Shown one piece after another: positions 40,397 to 48,716 of a stretch of 64,000 nucleotides of DNA (position 1 is its first letter; the number at the start of each line of letters is the position of its first letter). Origin of the DNA: Planococcus halotolerans (GTDB lineage: Bacteria; Bacillota; Bacilli; Bacillales_A; Planococcaceae). The stretch covers positions 744,001-808,000 of the forward strand of contig NZ_QLZR01000001.1 of assembly GCF_003289955.1 (NCBI RefSeq), in the 5' to 3' direction. The position numbers were made by a program, and so were the translations under genes. The notes below the pieces were generated by a model. The model saw only the letters and a program-made list of their open reading frames with translations, had not been told where the DNA came from and ran no database searches.

Positions 40397-41233
40397 TCAG
40401 GATTTGCCGCCATATAATTGCTGAAGTTCTTCTTCTTTCATCGTGAAACGGTGTTCTTCGGCCGGAAATGCGCCGGACTTCACATCCTCCACATAAGCGC
40501 CCAAGCCATTTTTCATCACGTCCCCGGCTTCCGCATAAGAACGGACAAATTTCGGAAGATGATGCGACCCGTATTTGACGGTGTCATGGTAAACGAGCAC
40601 CTGGCCGTCTGTTTCGCTGCCGGCACCAATGCCGATGACCGGAATCGATACGGCTTCCGTCACCTCTTTGGCCAATTGATACGGAATGCATTCCAGCACC
40701 AGCATAAACGCGCCCGCCGCTTCACAGGCCTTCGCGTCTTCAATCAGCTTTTTGGCCGCGTCAGCAGTCTTCCCCTGAACTTTAAATCCACCGAGCACAC
40801 CGGCTGTCTGCGGCAATAAACCCAGATGCGCCACAACGGGAATGCCGGTGCGCGTCAGCAATCTGGTGACGTCAGTCACTTCATCCGCTCCCTCGAGCTT
40901 CAGCGCCTCCGCGCCTGTCTCCTGGAAAATACGGACGGCGGTCTGCAATGTGCGGTCGATGTCTCCGTGGAATGAAGCGAATGGCATATCGACCACCAAA
41001 AAAGTGTCCTGCGCGCCGCGGCGGGCCGCTTTGCCGTGATGAATCATATCTTCGACCGTCACTTTAACTGTTGAGTCGTAGCCGAGAACGACCATCCCGA
41101 GCGAATCTCCGACCAGGATGATATCCATACCTGCTTCTTCTGCGATTTTAGCGGACGGGTAATCGTACGCCGTCAGCATGGCTATTTTCTCGCCTTCTTT
41201 TTTCATTTTCGTAAATGTAGCTGTGTTCTTCAT
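40397..41233 (-). CDS. panB: Ketopantoate hydroxymethyltransferase PanB
   Basis: Transfers a hydroxymethyl group from 5,10-methylene-tetrahydrofolate to 2-ketoisovalerate, giving ketopantoate, the first committed step to pantothenate and CoA. The 278-residue product has the family blocks [36 protein letters not shown] (metal-binding Asp), VVADMPF-like [23 protein letters not shown] and [20 protein letters not shown] 41233 is chosen because AAAGGAGAG lies 7 bp upstream. Unusually, panC and panD do not follow; a terminator ends the gene. A structured leader with terminator-like hairpin precedes it. Confidence 0.95.
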   Translation of the reverse strand: MKNTATFTKMKKEGEKIAMLTAYDYPSAKIAEEAGMDIILVGDSLGMVVLGYDSTVKVTVEDMIHHGKAARRGAQDTFLVVDMPFASFHGDIDRTLQTAVRIFQETGAEALKLEGADEVTDVTRLLTRTGIPVVAHLGLLPQTAGVLGGFKVQGKTADAAKKLIEDAKACEAAGAFMLVLECIPYQLAKEVTEAVSIPVIGIGAGSETDGQVLVYHDTVKYGSHHLPKFVRSYAEAGDVMKNGLGAYVEDVKSGAFPAEEHRFTMKEEELQQLYGGKS

Positions 41234-41239
41234 TATTTT

Positions 41240-41422
41240 TCTCTCCTTTTCAGGGAGAAAACCGGACATAAAAAGCCTTCTGTTCCAAAATTGGACAGAA
41301 GGACAGGATTTTCATCAGCTGGTTTCCTCCGTCCCTGTCATTGATTGATCAAGGCAGAATGTAATTATAGACTTGCGATTGGTGTGCCGGTGCAGTTCCC
41401 TTTGGATACCGCCCTCATTCAC
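41240..41422 (-). ncRNA. Candidate structured leader (pan-motif-like attenuator) of panB
   Basis: Between a promoter at 41423-41452 and panB lie about 180 bp with several pairings. On the minus strand CAGG...CCTG arms enclose GACGGAGGAAACCAGCTGATG, followed by a terminator-like hairpin CCTTCTGTCCAA/TTGGAACAGAAGG with TTTTT (41270-41302). A conserved 'pan' RNA motif is known upstream of panB operons in Firmicutes, often in tandem. I cannot verify its consensus here, so identity is tentative; attenuation by the hairpin is a reasonable inference. Confidence 0.4.
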
Positions 41423-41452
41423 ACTATAGCAGAAGCTGCAATAGTCTGACAA
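41423..41452 (-). promoter_or_regulatory. Promoter of the panB leader
   Basis: On the minus strand TTGTCA, 18-bp spacer, TATAGT: a good sigma-A promoter about 190 bp upstream of panB. Confidence 0.6.
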
Positions 41453-41574
41453 TATTCCCCGCTTTATGTAGGAATGAAGTCTTTCCGAAACCCCTTTTCT
41501 TTACAAGCAGATATACTTAAAAATTTTCTTATACCCTGTATAGTATATAATAGCAGCTATTTTTGGAGGTTCTT

Positions 41575-42234
41575 ATGGCTATCATCAGTAAATTAACCAT
41601 CATTCTAATCATTGCAATCAGTTTTGCTCTTGCTTTCCTGGCTTTCTATTTGATGAGTAATCTGACGAAAGAACAGCGAAAACAGCAAATCAATGAAATC
41701 ACTTCGCAGCTGATCAACTTCATGCTGTTTCTGTGGCTCGCGAAAATCCTTTTGAATTTGCCTTTATTTGTCCATGATCCGCTTGCAGTCCTCGCTTATC
41801 CGAGCAATTCGGAAGCTTTTTATCTGGCGGCAATTTTTACCGGTATCCTTGTCTACGTTAAAACTAAACAGGGAAAAATAGAAGGTGGCCGTCTGGCGCA
41901 TACATTTCTGCAGATATTTTTGGCTGCTTCATTTGTTTACGAATTCATCCAGATGACTTGGCGTGAAAATCCTTTTTCACTGCCTTACCTCGTCGTCTTT
42001 GGTCTATTATTGGCATTATTCCATGTTCTGCAGGGGCGGATGAATCCGCTGAATCAATTCAGCAGCGCGCTCACGGCAGCGGCTGTCGGCTTTTTTACTA
42101 TCAACTTCATGCTGCCGTACCTTTCAATTTTCGGATATATCGTGGAACCTTGGTTCCTGGCACTGTTTCTTGCCGCATGTTTTGGGCTTCTTATCAATGG
42201 CCCTTCAGATCAACCTGAATCCGAATCACATTAA
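41575..42234 (+). CDS. Multi-pass membrane protein linked to a redoxin
   Basis: A 219-residue membrane protein with about seven helices (LTIILIIAISFALAFLAFYL, LINFMLFLWLAKILLNLPLF, YLAAIFTGILVY, FLQIFLAASFVYEF, LPYLVVFGLLLALF and two more). The N-terminus is in frame with ATG 41575 after GGAGG. It lacks conserved Cys of CcdA, so it is not a standard thiol-electron carrier. The thiol-disulfide oxidoreductase gene follows after 18 bp; the two are almost certainly an operon and perhaps work together in the envelope. Confidence 0.8.
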   Translation: MAIISKLTIILIIAISFALAFLAFYLMSNLTKEQRKQQINEITSQLINFMLFLWLAKILLNLPLFVHDPLAVLAYPSNSEAFYLAAIFTGILVYVKTKQGKIEGGRLAHTFLQIFLAASFVYEFIQMTWRENPFSLPYLVVFGLLLALFHVLQGRMNPLNQFSSALTAAAVGFFTINFMLPYLSIFGYIVEPWFLALFLAACFGLLINGPSDQPESESH

Positions 42235-42252
42235 AATTTTGGAGGCATCTTC

Positions 42253-42813
42253 ATGAAAAAAGCTTTATTCTTCACCATAATTGGCGCCATGCTGGCATGG
42301 GCCATTTACGATTTCACCATGTCCGGCAATGAATCCGCGAACCAGCAAAGTGAGACTGCTTCTTCCGTTACTTCCAACGAATCGGCTGACGTGGGTCTCG
42401 CTGTCGGCCAGACTGCCCCCGATTTCACGCTCGAAACACTGGACGGTGAACAAGCAAGGCTTTCTGATTTCAGCGGCAAAACCGTCTTCGTCAATTTCTG
42501 GGCTACCTGGTGTCCGCCATGCCGCGCTGAAATGCCGGATATGCAAAAACTTTACGATAACGAAGATATCGAAATTCTGGCCATCAACTTGACTGATACG
42601 GAAAAAAGCGAAGATGGTGTGACATCTTTTGTTGAAGAGATGGGTTTAACTTTCCCGGTTCTAATGGATACAGAAGGTGATATTTCTTCAGCTTATAACG
42701 TAAAGGCTTACCCAACGTCATACATGGTAGATGTCGAAGGGAAAATCAGCTATATCGCTTACGGCGCTATGAATTATAATATAATGGTGCAGGAGTATGA
42801 AAAAATGAAATAA
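42253..42813 (+). CDS. Membrane-anchored thiol-disulfide oxidoreductase (ResA/TlpA-like)
   Basis: A 186-residue thioredoxin-fold protein with an N-terminal signal anchor ([18 protein letters not shown]), a Ser/Glu/Asn-rich linker and the redoxin domain from about residue 50: [23 protein letters not shown], then the active site [15 protein letters not shown] and the cis-Pro region AYPTSYMVD. It should act outside the membrane as a reductant, as ResA does in cytochrome c maturation. Resident cytochrome c or ba3 oxidase subunit II (with a CuA site) are possible targets; this is inferred. It follows the membrane protein gene by 18 bp. Confidence 0.92.
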   Translation: MKKALFFTIIGAMLAWAIYDFTMSGNESANQQSETASSVTSNESADVGLAVGQTAPDFTLETLDGEQARLSDFSGKTVFVNFWATWCPPCRAEMPDMQKLYDNEDIEILAINLTDTEKSEDGVTSFVEEMGLTFPVLMDTEGDISSAYNVKAYPTSYMVDVEGKISYIAYGAMNYNIMVQEYEKMK

Positions 42814-42900
42814 GTTTTTGGCGGAGGAATATTTCCCGGGAAATAGTTTGAGTTATTGAAGACTCAGCTTAGATAATTAGAGATAAAAGGGGTTATTTTT

Positions 42901-43317
42901 ATGTTTGCAGTAAATGTGGAAGGCGCCATTCATCGAAATGGCAAATGGTTGTTGATCCGGCGAAGTGAAAAAGAGGAACATGCCGGCGGCAGCCTGTCAC
43001 TGGTCGGCGGCCAATGTGATATCGAAGGCTTTTCTTCTGATATCCTTGAAAGAACCTTGGAACGGGAAATCTTCGAAGAAGTCGGCTGTGAAGTTTCTGG
43101 CCTTAAATATGTAAACAGCTCTTCGTTTGTAACGGGTTCAGGGGTGAACGTCATCGACATCGTCTTCATATGCCGTCACCGGACTGGCGAGCCTTTTGCC
43201 AAAAGTGTTGATGAAGTTGATGAAGTTTTATGGATGACCACTGATGAAATCCTTGTCCATAAGGAGCTGCCCGATTATCTGAAAATGAATATCAGCCTGG
43301 TAGATAAAATGCTGTAA
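42901..43317 (+). CDS. Nudix hydrolase with a non-standard Nudix box
   Basis: A 138-residue Nudix-fold protein with SLSLVGGQCDIEG, then LERTLEREIFEEVGCEV, the REx-FEEVG core that binds divalent metal. The spacing between the leading Gly/Glu and REIFEE is longer than in the canonical box because of GFSSDILE, so it is a variant. The remaining parts (WLLIRRSEKEEHAGG and VDEVLWMTTDEI) are typical. It is not likely to be 8-oxo-GTP-specific MutT on sequence alone. Single gene. Confidence 0.85.
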   Translation: MFAVNVEGAIHRNGKWLLIRRSEKEEHAGGSLSLVGGQCDIEGFSSDILERTLEREIFEEVGCEVSGLKYVNSSSFVTGSGVNVIDIVFICRHRTGEPFAKSVDEVDEVLWMTTDEILVHKELPDYLKMNISLVDKML

Positions 43318-43388
43318 AGAATTACGTCCATTAGGGAGAATGGTGAACTGGGTTCATCCTGGTGTAACGGATTCTCTTAAATAATGCC

Positions 43389-43428
43389 GCAAAAAAGACG
43401 AAGCCACAGTCCCGGCTTCGTCTTTTTT
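43389..43428. terminator. Bidirectional terminator
   Basis: AAAAAAGACGAAGCC and GGCTTCGTCTTTTTT form a strong stem around ACAGTCCC between convergent genes. Confidence 0.9.
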
Positions 43429-43437
43429 CATAACTCT

Positions 43438-43977
43438 TCACATGTCTTCAGCAATTTTCCGCCACTCGTCTTCCAGTATCCCCATTTCCCAAAGGCTCCA
43501 ATAGTCATCGCCAAACTTTTGGTGATCGCGCATTAAGCCTTCTTTCTGGAAACCGGCTTTTTCATAGCAGGCGATGGCGGCTTTATTGAAATCAAAGACT
43601 CCCAGCGTGACACGGTGCAGCTTAAGGTCATCAAAAGCGATTTTCAGCACTTGCTGGATCATTTGGCAGCAAAGCCCTTTGCCTTTTGTGTTCGGATCGC
43701 CTAAGATGACACGTCCAATCCGTGCCGATCGATTGTTCCGGTCAATGCGGGACAAGGATACATGACCGACCAGCTTTTTAGTTTCGTCGTCGATCACACT
43801 ATAAATATAAGAAGAAGAATCCTTCTTATTCGCGTCTTTCATATACTCTTTCAATTGAAATTCATTCAACGGGAAGACAAAGCTCGGTCCCGCCCATTGG
43901 AGCATGAACTCCGGCGTCTCCACCCAGTCGATCAATTGCTTGAAATCAGCCTGTTCGAAATAGCGTAACGTAATCAT
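43438..43977 (-). CDS. GNAT-family N-acetyltransferase (RimJ-like)
   Basis: A 179-residue acetyltransferase of the RimJ/RimL layout: ITLRYFEQADFKQLIDWVETPEF at the start, then VGHVSLSRIDRNNRSARIGRVILGDPNTKGKGLCCQM and HRVTLGVFDFNKAAIACYEKAGFQKEG. Such enzymes often acetylate N-termini or small amines. Stands alone upstream of a long gap; converges on the Nudix gene. Confidence 0.88.
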   Translation of the reverse strand: MITLRYFEQADFKQLIDWVETPEFMLQWAGPSFVFPLNEFQLKEYMKDANKKDSSSYIYSVIDDETKKLVGHVSLSRIDRNNRSARIGRVILGDPNTKGKGLCCQMIQQVLKIAFDDLKLHRVTLGVFDFNKAAIACYEKAGFQKEGLMRDHQKFGDDYWSLWEMGILEDEWRKIAEDM

Positions 43978-44066
43978 TGAAGTCCACTTCCTCTTCAGTA
44001 GTTTCAGCTCTTTACTGGTACTCTACCCTATCCCGCCAGGCCCTAAAATCATTTTTAAAAGTTTCT

Positions 44067-44306
44067 TCACACTTTAAAATCTGCTGCATTTTCTTTTCTG
44101 TTTCTTTCTTCCAGGTACTCATCAAGCGCTGATTTTTTAGGTTTCTTGCCAGTTACGATTTTATGGATTTCATTCAGCAACATAAGCCCTCTTATTAAGA
44201 CACCTAATACAATCCCAAATGCCAGCAGACCGCCGACAAAAGCTCCGAAAAACAATAATAAATAGCCAAGAATCGTGCTTAGCAGTATAGCCGTGAACAA
44301 CTTCAT
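44067..44306 (-). CDS. Small membrane protein
   Basis: A 79-residue protein with two helices, LFTAILLSTILGYLLLFFGAFVGG and LLAFGIVLGVLIRGLMLLNEI, then a charged cytoplasmic tail (GKKPKKSALDEYLEERNRKE). ATG 44306. No family recognised, and no neighbour suggests a role. Confidence 0.7.
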   Translation of the reverse strand: MKLFTAILLSTILGYLLLFFGAFVGGLLAFGIVLGVLIRGLMLLNEIHKIVTGKKPKKSALDEYLEERNRKENAADFKV

Positions 44307-44364
44307 TCCAATTCCCCCTGTATCTCTCTTTCCACAACACTACATATACGTTATTGTTACCATT

Positions 44365-44883
44365 TCAACGATGTTTCATTTCCCGTTTCAGCATCCGAAT
44401 CTGTCCACGGTGGCTGATTTCGTCTTCGAGCACATGAAACCACAGGTAATAATTATTATAGGCGACGCCGTTCGGCCAGGTATTCTCTTCGAACAGCCAA
44501 GCTTCATCCTTCGACTTCAGTTGTTTCAATGTCTCCTTACGGACTTCCGCCAATTCCTCGAGGTAGTATTCCAGCGGCTGGTCCTTGATATCACGCCGTC
44601 CCTCGTTCCCGAGGCCGAGCGCAGAACCCCAATACGCCATTTCCTCTTCGGTAAAATCGCGTTTCTCGAACGATATCACCTGATGCACTTTTTCTATCGC
44701 AGCGATATGCATCAGCAGCGCACCGATTGAGTTGCTGTGCCGCGTCTCCAAATGATCCAGTTGCTGTTGATTCAATCCGCCAATTTCCCAAAGCGTAACG
44801 GCTCGTGCGTGTTCAAGCATCGAGACCAGTTCACCGATTTTATCCGGATAGCCTTTCGGCGCTTTAATGACATAATCAATCAT
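44365..44883 (-). CDS. DinB-family four-helix-bundle protein
   Basis: A 172-residue DinB/YfiT-like protein (DUF664-type). The metal site is made by His residues spread over the bundle: HSNSIGALLMHIAAIEKVHQ (two His, with a third in the preceding helix) and NNYYLWFHVLEDEISHRGQIRML (final His). Members are thiol-dependent transferases or nickel proteins of uncertain role, such as BstA, induced by stress. Its stop is contiguous with the next gene's region; the GNAT gene ends at 44884, so both are in one operon. Confidence 0.85.
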   Translation of the reverse strand: MIDYVIKAPKGYPDKIGELVSMLEHARAVTLWEIGGLNQQQLDHLETRHSNSIGALLMHIAAIEKVHQVISFEKRDFTEEEMAYWGSALGLGNEGRRDIKDQPLEYYLEELAEVRKETLKQLKSKDEAWLFEENTWPNGVAYNNYYLWFHVLEDEISHRGQIRMLKREMKHR

Positions 44884-45360
44884 CTAATTCAGCTCCTTTT
44901 TGTAATACACCAATGTTGCCCGTTCATTAATCTTTTGTTCCTTGCCGGTCCGCTGATATCCAAGCTTTTCATATAAAAGGCAATTCCCCTTTTCTTCAGC
45001 GAGCGTCGACAGTTCCCATACTTTGTCGTCGACAAATCTCTCTTCCGCCATCAACATGGCTGTTTGTGCGATGCCCTTCCCTTGATGGGCTGTTCCAATA
45101 AAAACCGGACTGATCCACAAGCTGCCATTCGTTTCTTTGCGCACAATATGAATGGCGCCGGCCAGTTCTTCATCAGCTAGTATCATATAATAATGGCTGT
45201 TCGGATTTTTTATTCGGTTGACGGTTTTCTCCAGCGTCTCTGTAGCCGGGCTTGTGCCGTAATCCCTGTATTTTTCCAGCAGGGGTGCAAACGCCGCCAA
45301 TTGTATTTCGTGTATGGCTACGGTGTCTGATTCCGTTGCCTCCTGCAATGTGATTCTCAT
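44884..45360 (-). CDS. GNAT-family N-acetyltransferase
   Basis: A 158-residue acetyltransferase (ITLQEATESDTVAIHEIQLAAF, then LWISPVFIGTAHQGKGIAQTAMLM, WELSTLAEEKGNCLLYEKLGYQ). Its stop codon is directly next to the start of the DinB gene, and its start lies 19 bp after the GNAT gene at 45380, all on the minus strand. A two-GNAT/DinB operon is likely. Substrate unknown. Confidence 0.87.
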   Translation of the reverse strand: MRITLQEATESDTVAIHEIQLAAFAPLLEKYRDYGTSPATETLEKTVNRIKNPNSHYYMILADEELAGAIHIVRKETNGSLWISPVFIGTAHQGKGIAQTAMLMAEERFVDDKVWELSTLAEEKGNCLLYEKLGYQRTGKEQKINERATLVYYKKELN

Positions 45361-45379
45361 CTGTCCCGCCTCATTTGTT

Positions 45380-45853
45380 TTAGTCTTTTTCCACCATCGT
45401 CAAAAACGTGGCAAAGTCCGTCTTGAATTCAGCTTCCTTTTTGAACCCGAACTTTTCGTAAAGGCGGATAGCGCGTTTATTGAATGTGGCCACAGTCAGC
45501 CGCAGCGGCTTCTCGGGTTGCTGTCCGAGAATTTCCCGCTTTATATAAGCGAAAAATTCGCTTCCCAGCCCAAGCCCAGTCTCGGCCGGCTTCATGCCAA
45601 GCCCGAAGTCGATATAGCCCGCCGGATAAACGCCTGATATTCTGCCGGCAGGCACCTGCGCGGAATTGCCGGTGCAATAAAATCCGAAAAGCTCTCTTTC
45701 TTCGTTGCGGACTGCCCGGTATGTACCATCGAGAATTTCACTCATCGATTCGTCGTTTACAGTATTGTTGTAGAAGTCGTAGGGATAGGAATAACGCCAG
45801 TTCAGGATTTCCTTGGCGACTTCTTCGGTCATTGGTTCTGAAGTGAATTTCAT
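45380..45853 (-). CDS. GNAT-family N-acetyltransferase
   Basis: A 157-residue acetyltransferase, paralogous to the one at 23539: both open with (N/H)WRYS-YD/SFY and share (D/V)FGLGMKP-(E)TGLGLGSEFFAYIK and VATFNKRAIRLYEKFGF. The acetyl-CoA loop reads TGLGLGS. First gene of the run towards DinB. Substrate unknown. Confidence 0.88.
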   Translation of the reverse strand: MKFTSEPMTEEVAKEILNWRYSYPYDFYNNTVNDESMSEILDGTYRAVRNEERELFGFYCTGNSAQVPAGRISGVYPAGYIDFGLGMKPAETGLGLGSEFFAYIKREILGQQPEKPLRLTVATFNKRAIRLYEKFGFKKEAEFKTDFATFLTMVEKD

Positions 45854-45872
45854 GTTTGCACCTTCTTTTGGA

Positions 45873-47189
45873 TTACTGTTCGAGTATAAGCAGCCTGTGC
45901 TCTTTTGTTTTCTTAATCAATTCGAATCGATCCTGTTCAAGAAGCAGCGTTATTCGTTTCGCCTCATCCCATGCAATTCGGTAAAATTCTTCGGTAATAA
46001 CTCCTTCTGAGAGGGCCACTTCAAGTTCTTCAGCATCTTTTTGAATAATATCTCCGTTAGGCAAAAGAATTATATCCAGAAACAAATCATCCATCCAGGG
46101 ACGGCCATTTTCATTGCCATTTGCCAAACAAATATCGATATACCATTGGACAACATCGCCCTTTTCATCAAATACTGTCGTTAGCGAAAAACGTTCATTT
46201 AGCGGAAAATGCTGGAGCCAGCTATATCCATCGTCCACCACGCATACTTTTCTATCCGGATAGTCGAATATCGCCGGTGCTGAAACTTTGTTCATTGTCA
46301 GCAGCGTGACATCTCCAGTGAAACTCCCATCCTGGATTTCCATTTGCCGAAACTCTCTTTTAATAAGTCTGCCCCAGCCTCTGCGATCACCATATTTCCT
46401 TTTTAATTGCACTGTGTCCTCTTCCCTGTTCATGAAAGAAAAAAGTGCCGGAACCCTTTGTTGAAAAAATTTATAGTGATGTTCACTTCCTTCAATTGCT
46501 TCGAATGCAGCGTGTAGTATTTTCTGCTTTACAATCTTGTAAATCGTTTTGTTGGAAGCCAGAAATTCTTTACTGATGAAAGTACCGGCGCCTGCTTCAT
46601 CAGTTCCACAGTCCATATAAAAAGTGTTAATACCGGTCAAATCTGCTAATTTCAATAAATTCTCCATATCTTCCTGATTCGCATAAAAAGCGCTTGATAA
46701 CAAGACTAGATCTTTAAAAACGCGAGGATATTTACAGGCGATATAGAGACTGATCTGCCCTCCCATTGAAATACCGGCCATCGCTGACCAATTTTTCTGG
46801 GTACGGTACTTCCCGTCAATCAATGGTTTCAGCTCTTCCACCACAAAGCTGCTGTACAAGTCCCCTATTCCGCCAAACGACAGCGATTCATCCGACAATA
46901 ATATACGGCTGCATTCGTTATTCGGCCAAGGACAATATTCATCTTTCCGTTCCAGACTATTTTGATCGATAGCAACCACAATTATATCCAGTTCATTTTC
47001 ATTCAAATATTTTTCCAGCTGGAGTGATGAGCCGTCAATAGCATCTTCATCATTGAAAACATTCTGGCCGTCATGCATATACAAGACCGGGTAGCTTTTC
47101 TTTTCGTACTGATAAGCTGGTGGCGTATAAACTCGAATTAATCGTTCATTCTTCAATTTTTCTGAGTAAACCGGAAATGCTTCAAGCAT
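45873..47189 (-). CDS. Esterase-DUF402 fusion protein
   Basis: A 438-residue two-domain protein. Residues about 1-240 form an Esterase-D/Fes-like alpha/beta hydrolase: RVYTPPAYQYEKKSYPVLYMHDGQNVFND (oxyanion region), MAGISMGGQISLYIA (nucleophile Ser) and a SEHHYKF His. Residues about 275-438 match DUF402 (FomD/YgaC-like, nucleoside tri- or diphosphatase group): WYIDICLANGNENGRPWMDDLFLDIILLPNG and a DAEELEVALSEGVITEEFY ending. The start is taken at ATG 47189, with GGAAGG 10 bp upstream; an upstream ATG at 47231 lacks one. Peptidase E is 48 bp upstream on the same strand. The fusion suggests coupled activities on one substrate, not known. Confidence 0.8.
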   Translation of the reverse strand: MLEAFPVYSEKLKNERLIRVYTPPAYQYEKKSYPVLYMHDGQNVFNDEDAIDGSSLQLEKYLNENELDIIVVAIDQNSLERKDEYCPWPNNECSRILLSDESLSFGGIGDLYSSFVVEELKPLIDGKYRTQKNWSAMAGISMGGQISLYIACKYPRVFKDLVLLSSAFYANQEDMENLLKLADLTGINTFYMDCGTDEAGAGTFISKEFLASNKTIYKIVKQKILHAAFEAIEGSEHHYKFFQQRVPALFSFMNREEDTVQLKRKYGDRRGWGRLIKREFRQMEIQDGSFTGDVTLLTMNKVSAPAIFDYPDRKVCVVDDGYSWLQHFPLNERFSLTTVFDEKGDVVQWYIDICLANGNENGRPWMDDLFLDIILLPNGDIIQKDAEELEVALSEGVITEEFYRIAWDEAKRITLLLEQDRFELIKKTKEHRLLILEQ

Positions 47190-47236
47190 AGTTTGTCTTC
47201 CTTCCATGTTAACCGGAGCTTTTCTGGTCAATTATC

Positions 47237-47926
47237 TTATTTATTGCCTAAATAATGAGTCACCAGCTCTTCTTCATTTCCTGGCGAGACGAAATACGCT
47301 TTTGCATCAGGCCGAGAACTGACAATCCTCTTTATTTTCCCATCAATATAGTGAATGGCGGCTCCGTCATCTGCGGCGATTCCCGGCTGCAGGATGGCAT
47401 CGTCCACCAGCTTCCGATACGTCGGCCTTCTTTCGGCTTCGCCGTCATAATGCGGACAATTGCTGCCACTTAGGAAGCCGAGCGCTTTCAAAGGCTCCAG
47501 CTTATCACCGTAGGAATCCGTCACGCCTTCCTCGAACCAGCAGATTGAGCCCGCGCTGATGCCGGCCAATACAATTCCCTGGTCCAGCGCCTTGCGGAAA
47601 ATTTCATCCAATCCCCACTCTCTCCATAAGACCAGCAGGTTTTTCGTGTTGCCTCCGCCCACATAAATGATGTCCTTATCCAGAACATAACTTTCCAGAT
47701 CTCTTACCGGCGGTTTAAATAAAGACAGATGGCTCGGCTCGCAATATTCCTCATTGAAAAATTTATAGAAATTCTGGATCAAACTTTCAGCGTCGCCGCT
47801 TGCCGTTCCAACGTAGCAGATTTTCGGCTTTTCTTTTCCTGCCTGCTTGAGGATATAACGGTCCAATAAAGGATTTTCCGGTTCCATCAGGAAACCGCCT
47901 CCGCCCATGGCGATAATTTGTTTCAT
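47237..47926 (-). CDS. Peptidase E-like (S51) dipeptidase
   Basis: A 229-residue serine peptidase of family S51. It shows AMGGGGFLMEPENPLLDRY at the start, YVGGGNTKNLLVLWREWGL, and the nucleophile motif AGISAGSICWFEEGVTDS. Bacterial members cleave aspartyl dipeptides; others act as cyanophycinases, so the substrate is not fixed. It probably forms an operon with the downstream esterase-DUF402 gene. A 21-bp array (47977) sits upstream. Confidence 0.88.
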   Translation of the reverse strand: MKQIIAMGGGGFLMEPENPLLDRYILKQAGKEKPKICYVGTASGDAESLIQNFYKFFNEEYCEPSHLSLFKPPVRDLESYVLDKDIIYVGGGNTKNLLVLWREWGLDEIFRKALDQGIVLAGISAGSICWFEEGVTDSYGDKLEPLKALGFLSGSNCPHYDGEAERRPTYRKLVDDAILQPGIAADDGAAIHYIDGKIKRIVSSRPDAKAYFVSPGNEEELVTHYLGNK

Positions 47927-47976
47927 AAAGTTTCGCTCCTTCGTTTTCAGTTGGCTTTTCTTTGGGATTTTTGTGG

Positions 47977-48075
47977 GTTGGGCGTATTTTGGTGGAAGTT
48001 GGGCATATTTCGGCTAAAGTTGGGCGTATTCCACTCGAAGTTGGGCGTATTTGGACTAAAGTTGGGCATAAATTG
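47977..48075. repeat. 21-bp intergenic tandem array, word GTTGGGC(A/G)TA
   Basis: Five units start at 47977, 47998, 48019, 48040 and 48061, exactly 21 bp apart, with core AAGTTGGGC(A/G)TA. This is the same word as in the array at 1291 in the opposite orientation, 46 kb away. It begins after TTTGGGATTTTTGTGG, similar to the T/G-rich flanks of other arrays. It is the only array between divergent genes. No gene is supported in 47927-48286. Confidence 0.85.
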
Positions 48076-48286
48076 AAAACGCCTCGCAGTTGCAATCTCT
48101 CACTTGAGCAAATCTCTTTGTATAGGTAAATATTACCGTTCAAGCTGCTCTATTACAATGAAATTCGGAACATTTTGACTTGCTTGAAATTACACCCCCC
48201 TATTTACTGACAGATGAGGTAAAATGGATTTATTAAAGATTTGATTCCAATTGCTGATTCTAAAAATGATTTTAGGAGGAATGCGG

Positions 48287-48598
48287 GTGGATGTAGATAC
48301 GGTTTTGAACTTATATATTTTCTTTCTTGCCGCTGCAGCTGTCCTGTGTATGGTGATTGCCTGGTTTATCACTAGAATTTCCGAGAATCTTTTGATCGGT
48401 TTTATCAGCATTTTCATCGCCAGCCTGCTCAGCCTGATGCTGATTTTCGGTTGGTTCCAGTCCATGACCATGAATGCTGCGGAAGAGACTATCCATTGGG
48501 TTTTCAGCTACGGACTGGTGCTTCTCCTTTATCCGATTTATCTGTTCGTGAATTGGTTCATTTTAAAAAGAGCCCGGCGCTTCCGGGCAGAAGATTAG
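48287..48598 (+). CDS. Three-helix membrane protein
   Basis: A 103-residue membrane protein with helices LYIFFLAAAAVLCMVIAWFI, LIGFISIFIASLLSLMLIFGWF and VFSYGLVLLLYPIYLFVNWFIL and a basic tail (KRARRFRAED). The start is a GTG at 48287 with AGGAGG 7 bp upstream; longer in-frame starts have none. A terminator follows at once. No family recognised. Confidence 0.7.
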   Translation: MDVDTVLNLYIFFLAAAAVLCMVIAWFITRISENLLIGFISIFIASLLSLMLIFGWFQSMTMNAAEETIHWVFSYGLVLLLYPIYLFVNWFILKRARRFRAED

Positions 48599-48601
48599 CA
48601 A

Positions 48602-48630
48602 TTTCCCGGTTCAGGTGCCGGGATTTTTTT
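48602..48630 (+). terminator. Terminator of the three-helix membrane protein gene
   Basis: TCCCGG and CCGGGA pair around an 8-nt loop with seven T following, 3 bp after the stop codon. Confidence 0.82.
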
Positions 48631-48657
48631 ATGGAAATAAAATATTTCATTTCATAA

Positions 48658-48685
48658 TGAACTTTTCCGGCGTTGCCGTGTCTAA
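48658..48685 (+). promoter_or_regulatory. Candidate ECF-type promoter before the sigma factor gene
   Basis: TGAACTTTT (48658-48666) and CGTGTCTAA (48677-48685) resemble -35 and -10 elements of ECF promoters (GAAC... and CGTC). It lies 32 bp before the sigma factor start. Autoregulation, usual for such operons, is inferred. Confidence 0.5.
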
Positions 48686-48716
48686 TGTGTAACTAGAGAG
48701 AAACGAGGTGTTGGCT

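Noticed and set aside
47787..48143. Minus-strand frame over the GTTGGGC array upstream of peptidase E
   Set aside because: It overlaps the peptidase E gene, is made of array repeats and lacks a start with ribosome binding site.
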